Position numbers and translations under genes: made by a program. Under the pieces are notes generated by a model, which was not told the DNA's origin, made no database searches, and was given only the letters and a program-made list of their open reading frames with translations. From the NCBI RefSeq assembly GCF_020782115.1, contig NZ_JAJGMW010000003.1, positions 124,001-188,000 on the forward strand: a stretch of 64,000 nt of DNA. The letters are read 5' to 3'. Shown piece by piece: positions 60,821-64,000 of this stretch. Source of the DNA: Leeuwenhoekiella parthenopeia. Its GTDB lineage: Bacteria > Bacteroidota > Bacteroidia > Flavobacteriales > Flavobacteriaceae. How positions within the stretch are numbered: the first letter of the stretch is position 1; each line of letters starts with the position of its first letter.

Positions 60821-61807
60821 ATGATGGGATTTGATGAGAAAAACGTGTTGCACATTTTGGGCGAAAAAATTCCGCCCGGCGCAAAACGTACGCTCAATTT
60901 TAATCTGGCCAAACTCTATACAACCACCTCTGTTGAGGTACCTATAATCATTCAGCGGTCTAAAAAACCGGGACCCTGCATCCTGATTACTGCCGGAATT
61001 CATGGTGATGAAATCAACGGAGTAGAAATCGTACGCCAGGTTATTTCGAAGAAAATAAACAAACCCGCACGCGGTACTATCGTGTGCATTCCGGTCATCA
61101 ATGTTTTTGGGTTTCTCAATATGGACCGGGCATTTCCCGATGGGCGGGACCTCAACCGGGTATTTCCCGGAACGCGTAACGGTTCTCTGGCCAGCCGCTT
61201 TGCCTACCAGTTTACAAATAAAATATTGCCCATCGCTGATTTCTGCCTCGACTTTCATACCGGGGGCGGGAGCCGTTTTAATGTAGCCCAGATTCGGGTA
61301 GATCCCGAAAAAGAAGAGCTGCTCAGGTATGCTGATATTTTTGGCGCTCCGTTTGTGGTCTATTCTAAAAATATAACAAAATCGTACCGATCAACCTGTG
61401 AGAAGATGAATATCCCTATTCTTCTTTTTGAGGGCGGAAAGTCTCAAATAAGCGATAAAGACATTGCCCGGGCAGGAGTGCATGGAGTGATGCGCATTTT
61501 AAATCACTTTAAAATGCTCGATAAAGATCATATCGCACCCGAAATTTCCGGCAAGGTGGTAACTATTAAATCCAGCACCTGGCTGCGGGCCAAATACAGC
61601 GGCCTGCTGCATCTCAAGATTACCTGCGGGGATTTTGTGGAAAAAAACGAAGTTATAGCAACCATTACAGACCCTTACGGAAGTTTCAGGCACAAGGTCA
61701 AAGCGCCAAACGACGGCTATATCATCAATACCAATGAAGCCTCCCTGGTCTATCAGGGTGATGCCATCTTTCACCTATCAACAGCATTGGTAAAAGATGA
61801 CGAGTAA
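60821..61807 (+). CDS. Succinylglutamate desuccinylase/aspartoacylase-family zinc hydrolase
   Basis: A 328-residue M14-like metallohydrolase. Zinc ligands are GIHGDEING (His 61, Glu 64) and LDFHTGGG (His 146), with GRDLNRVFPG between them. The last 80 residues form a lipoyl-like beta barrel (GDFVEKNEVIATITDPYG), as in related deacylases. It may hydrolyse an N-acyl amino acid or a gamma-linked tail; its place after rimK suggests a substrate made by that ligase. Its end overlaps the next gene by 11 bases. Confidence 0.9.
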   Translation: MMGFDEKNVLHILGEKIPPGAKRTLNFNLAKLYTTTSVEVPIIIQRSKKPGPCILITAGIHGDEINGVEIVRQVISKKINKPARGTIVCIPVINVFGFLNMDRAFPDGRDLNRVFPGTRNGSLASRFAYQFTNKILPIADFCLDFHTGGGSRFNVAQIRVDPEKEELLRYADIFGAPFVVYSKNITKSYRSTCEKMNIPILLFEGGKSQISDKDIARAGVHGVMRILNHFKMLDKDHIAPEISGKVVTIKSSTWLRAKYSGLLHLKITCGDFVEKNEVIATITDPYGSFRHKVKAPNDGYIINTNEASLVYQGDAIFHLSTALVKDDE

Positions 61808-62360
61808 GGCCGAATACCGAAAAAAATATAAGGAATTGCGAAAACAACTTACTTCTGAAGAACGGGAGGAAGCCAGTTTACAAATCGCAAACAGGTTGCT
61901 TTCGCTTGATATCTGGCAGCACGAATTTTACCATATTTTTCTGCCTATCGTGAAGCTGGGAGAAATCAACACCGAGTATATTCTAAACATCTTAAGCGGA
62001 AAAGACAAAAATGTAGTCTTATCCAAAAGCGATTTTGAAGAACTAAGGATGACACATTACCTGCTAACCGATAATCTGGTCATAAAACCTAATGAATGGG
62101 GAATACCGGAGCCTCAAAACGGAATACAAATAGATCCCAAACAACTGGATGTTGTTTTTATACCTCTTCTGGCTTACGATGAGAGCGGTAATCGTTTGGG
62201 ATACGGCAAGGGCTTTTACGATCGCTTTCTGGCTGACTGCCGTCCCGATATTTTGAAAATAGGCCTCAGTTATTTTGATGCTGAAAAAGCAATTCCGCAT
62301 AACTCTGACGATATAAAGCTAAGCCATTGTATCACGCCTTCTAAAACCTTTCGATTTTAA
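61797..62360 (+). CDS. 5-formyltetrahydrofolate cyclo-ligase family protein
   Basis: A 187-residue enzyme converting 5-formyl-THF to 5,10-methenyl-THF with ATP. The N-terminal helix AEYRKKYKELRKQLTSEERE and the C-terminal motif DESGNRLGYGKGFYDRFL (about residues 130-147, ATP/Mg site) are diagnostic. It begins inside the end of the deacylase gene, the last member of a tight four-gene run that starts at 59523. Confidence 0.93.
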   Translation: MTSKAEYRKKYKELRKQLTSEEREEASLQIANRLLSLDIWQHEFYHIFLPIVKLGEINTEYILNILSGKDKNVVLSKSDFEELRMTHYLLTDNLVIKPNEWGIPEPQNGIQIDPKQLDVVFIPLLAYDESGNRLGYGKGFYDRFLADCRPDILKIGLSYFDAEKAIPHNSDDIKLSHCITPSKTFRF

Positions 62361-62410
62361 CAGATCAACGCTATTTTTGTTATCTTCAACCTTATTTAAC
62401 TAACCAAAGC

Positions 62411-63544
62411 ATGTCTAACAACGGTTTCCTTTCGATTTTCTCGAGGTCTGCGATTCAATCTCCAGATGCAAAAGCAGACAGCTTTTATTACGAGCAGATA
62501 GCAAAAGTTACCCAGGCCGGGGGATGGAATATTAATTTTACCGAAAAGAAAACCTATTTCGATAAAGAACTTCAGGCCATACTGGAAACGCCCGAAAACT
62601 ACAGACCTTCCTTAAGACATGCGCTGCACTTCTTTGACATGGAGTATCACAGCCTCGTGATCAAAACCTTTCAGGAGCTGGGAGAAGGCGGGGCTGACTT
62701 TGACGGGGTTTTAAAGATGGTTACTTATACCAATAAAGCTTTCTGGGCCCATTGTATTGCCAAACCCATTGTAAACTCCAGAGGTCGCGTAATCGGGATT
62801 AAAGGGATTGTGATTAACATCAATGAGAAGAAAGAGCGTGAACTCATGCTTCAAAAAGCCAATGAGGTTGTAGAGGCCAACAATTCGCGTCTGTTTACTT
62901 TTGCCAATTATGTGTCGCACAACATCAAATCGCACGTAAACAATCTGGAACTTACCAGCCAGTTAGTTGATACCAATAAGCTTCCGCAAGATCAGAAAGA
63001 ATTATTTGTTAATTATAAAGAGATCGCAGCCAGCCTTAACCGAACGGTTTCAAGACTTAAAGAAGTAGTTTCCATTCAAAATAAAGCTTCAGATCCGCTG
63101 GTATCCGTAAGTCTGGAGGAAGCTTTTGAAAAAGCCCGGGAAGAACTGAGACCACTTATAGAACTGGAGGAAGCCTACCTGTATTCCGATTTCTCAGAGA
63201 CCCCGATTATCAGGTACAATCCTGAGTTTTTGCATAATATATTCTGTACGCTTATTAAAAACGGAATCGTAAATAAAAGTCCGGATCGCAAACCCGAAAT
63301 CAAGGCCTATTGCCTCGAAAATAAAAAGAAATTGTCTTTAATTATAGAAGACAACGGCAAAGGTTATGATTTGCAAGGCAATACAGATAAGATTTTTCAA
63401 ATGTCATCCAGCGAGACCAGCAATTCAGACACCAGTCAGAATGTAGGATTGTTTATTGTGAAGAATGAAGTTGAAGCCTTAGGCGGAAAAATTGACGTCA
63501 CCAGCAAGCCGGGTTATGGCACCAAGTTTATCATTATGCTGTAG
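62411..63544 (+). CDS. PAS-domain sensor histidine kinase (orphan)
   Basis: A 377-residue cytoplasmic kinase without transmembrane segments. A PAS-like domain spans about 25-140 (AGGWNINFTEKKTYFDKELQ). The phospho-acceptor His is residue 170 in YVSHNIKSHVNNLE. The ATPase domain (about 235-377) shows LIKNGIVNKS (N box), IEDNGKGYDL (G1) and GLFIVKNEVEALGGKI (G2). No response regulator is nearby. A -7 box TATTTTTG lies at 62372-62379. The stop overlaps the convergent lspA end by 11 bases. Confidence 0.9.
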   Translation: MSNNGFLSIFSRSAIQSPDAKADSFYYEQIAKVTQAGGWNINFTEKKTYFDKELQAILETPENYRPSLRHALHFFDMEYHSLVIKTFQELGEGGADFDGVLKMVTYTNKAFWAHCIAKPIVNSRGRVIGIKGIVININEKKERELMLQKANEVVEANNSRLFTFANYVSHNIKSHVNNLELTSQLVDTNKLPQDQKELFVNYKEIAASLNRTVSRLKEVVSIQNKASDPLVSVSLEEAFEKAREELRPLIELEEAYLYSDFSETPIIRYNPEFLHNIFCTLIKNGIVNKSPDRKPEIKAYCLENKKKLSLIIEDNGKGYDLQGNTDKIFQMSSSETSNSDTSQNVGLFIVKNEVEALGGKIDVTSKPGYGTKFIIML

Positions 63545-64000
63545 CCTCCTCCTCTTCGTGCTTATCTTTAGCAAAAGCACGCTTATTAAATACTAAAAGC
63601 AAGCCAACACCGGTGCTTATAGCCATATCGGCAACATTAAAAACCGCGTTAAAAAATCTGAAAAACTTACCTCCCCAGATGGGCAGCCACTCAGGCAGGT
63701 AACCCTCCCACATCGGGAAATAGAGCATATCAACAACCTTACCATAAAGAACGGGTGCATAGCCACCCTCTTCGGGTAAAAAGGTTGCCAACTGACCCGC
63801 GCTGCTGTCGAAAATTACCCCATAAAATACCGAGTCTATAATATTCCCGAAAGCTCCTGCAAATATGAGCGCGATCCCGGTGATTAAGATTCTGGAAGCC
63901 CCCTTCTTTACGCTATCATACAACCAGTAGCCTATAAGCGGCAGGATTCCTATTCTGAAAAGAGTAAGGATGATTTTACCATAATTACCCGGGATTTTAG
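63534..64000 (-). CDS. lspA: Lipoprotein signal peptidase (5' end beyond the window)
   Basis: The C-terminal 155 residues of signal peptidase II, which cleaves prolipoproteins. Catalytic Asp residues are in GAFGNIIDSVFYG and NVADMAISTGVGLLL. The insert between them (PEEGGYAPVLYGKVVDMLYF) is longer than in E. coli and typical of Bacteroidota. The frame continues to the window edge (IPGNYGKIILTLFRIGILP), so the apparent TTG at 63923 is not the start. The highly charged tail KDKHEEEEATA is cytoplasmic. Confidence 0.95.
   Translation of the reverse strand, partial: KIPGNYGKIILTLFRIGILPLIGYWLYDSVKKGASRILITGIALIFAGAFGNIIDSVFYGVIFDSSAGQLATFLPEEGGYAPVLYGKVVDMLYFPMWEGYLPEWLPIWGGKFFRFFNAVFNVADMAISTGVGLLLVFNKRAFAKDKHEEEEATA

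Overview
The window is a chromosomal segment from a member of the Flavobacteriaceae (Bacteroidota), probably marine; the genus cannot be fixed from sequence alone. The evidence is the gliding genes gldE and gldD beside ssb and mutY, a SusC/RagA-style TonB-dependent receptor, a DUF4270 lipoprotein, a separate atpD-atpC pair, TAnnTTTG/TTG promoter motifs, absence of obvious Shine-Dalgarno sites, and several TTG or GTG starts. No rRNA, tRNA, CRISPR array, transposase or phage gene was recognised.

Layout. 1-8.05 kb: the tail of an M16-peptidase-type protein, an EamA transporter, gldD-gldE-ssb-mutY on the minus strand, then HU, a 30-residue basic protein, RNase G and recX on the plus strand. 8.05-16.8 kb: a cupin-like protein and a biotin cluster on the minus strand (bioB, a ketoacyl synthase, bioA, bioD, a DUF2007-like zinc-ribbon protein, bioF). 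This cluster is interrupted by a Fic protein, an array of three identical-length palindromes and a Coa1-like gene. 16.8-18.6 kb: a repeat-rich spacer and a DUF2975/HTH cassette led by a 35-residue membrane peptide. 18.7-23 kb: M61 peptidase, a damaged membrane gene, atpC and atpD. 23.3-32.4 kb: glmS, DUF4270 lipoprotein, a half-length glycogen-synthase-like protein, panC, panD, a flippase-like protein, an alpha/beta hydrolase lacking its serine, and radA. 32.5-36.4 kb: sdhC-sdhA-sdhB with a four-helix-bundle gene inserted. 36.6-41.4 kb: DUF2721 protein, a large beta-propeller protein and an M24 aminopeptidase. 41.5-47.2 kb: a small membrane protein, then a secreted EndA-type nuclease, an unrecognised lipoprotein and a TonB receptor. 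47.4-55.2 kb: pgi, an M23 endopeptidase, a tryptophan-dioxygenase-family protein, a DUF3108 protein, and hppD/hmgA of tyrosine breakdown with a second four-helix-bundle gene. 55.3-64 kb: a patatin/beta-barrel fusion, uvrC, a rimB-rimK-deacylase-cycloligase run, an orphan histidine kinase and the truncated lspA.

The unusual theme is heavy colonisation by small palindromic repeats. Besides spacers, they have entered genes in frame: BioF carries two repeat-derived segments, the biotin-cluster ketoacyl synthase carries one just before an active-site histidine, and the C termini of HmgA and the HTH regulator look repeat-derived. The two strongest candidates for something undescribed are the three 33-bp palindromes at an exact 41-bp period in front of fic (13060-13174) and the receptor-lipoprotein-nuclease locus (42094-47227). 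A third is a foldable dispersed element at 53903-54013. All functional assignments come from motif recognition by eye; no database search was run.
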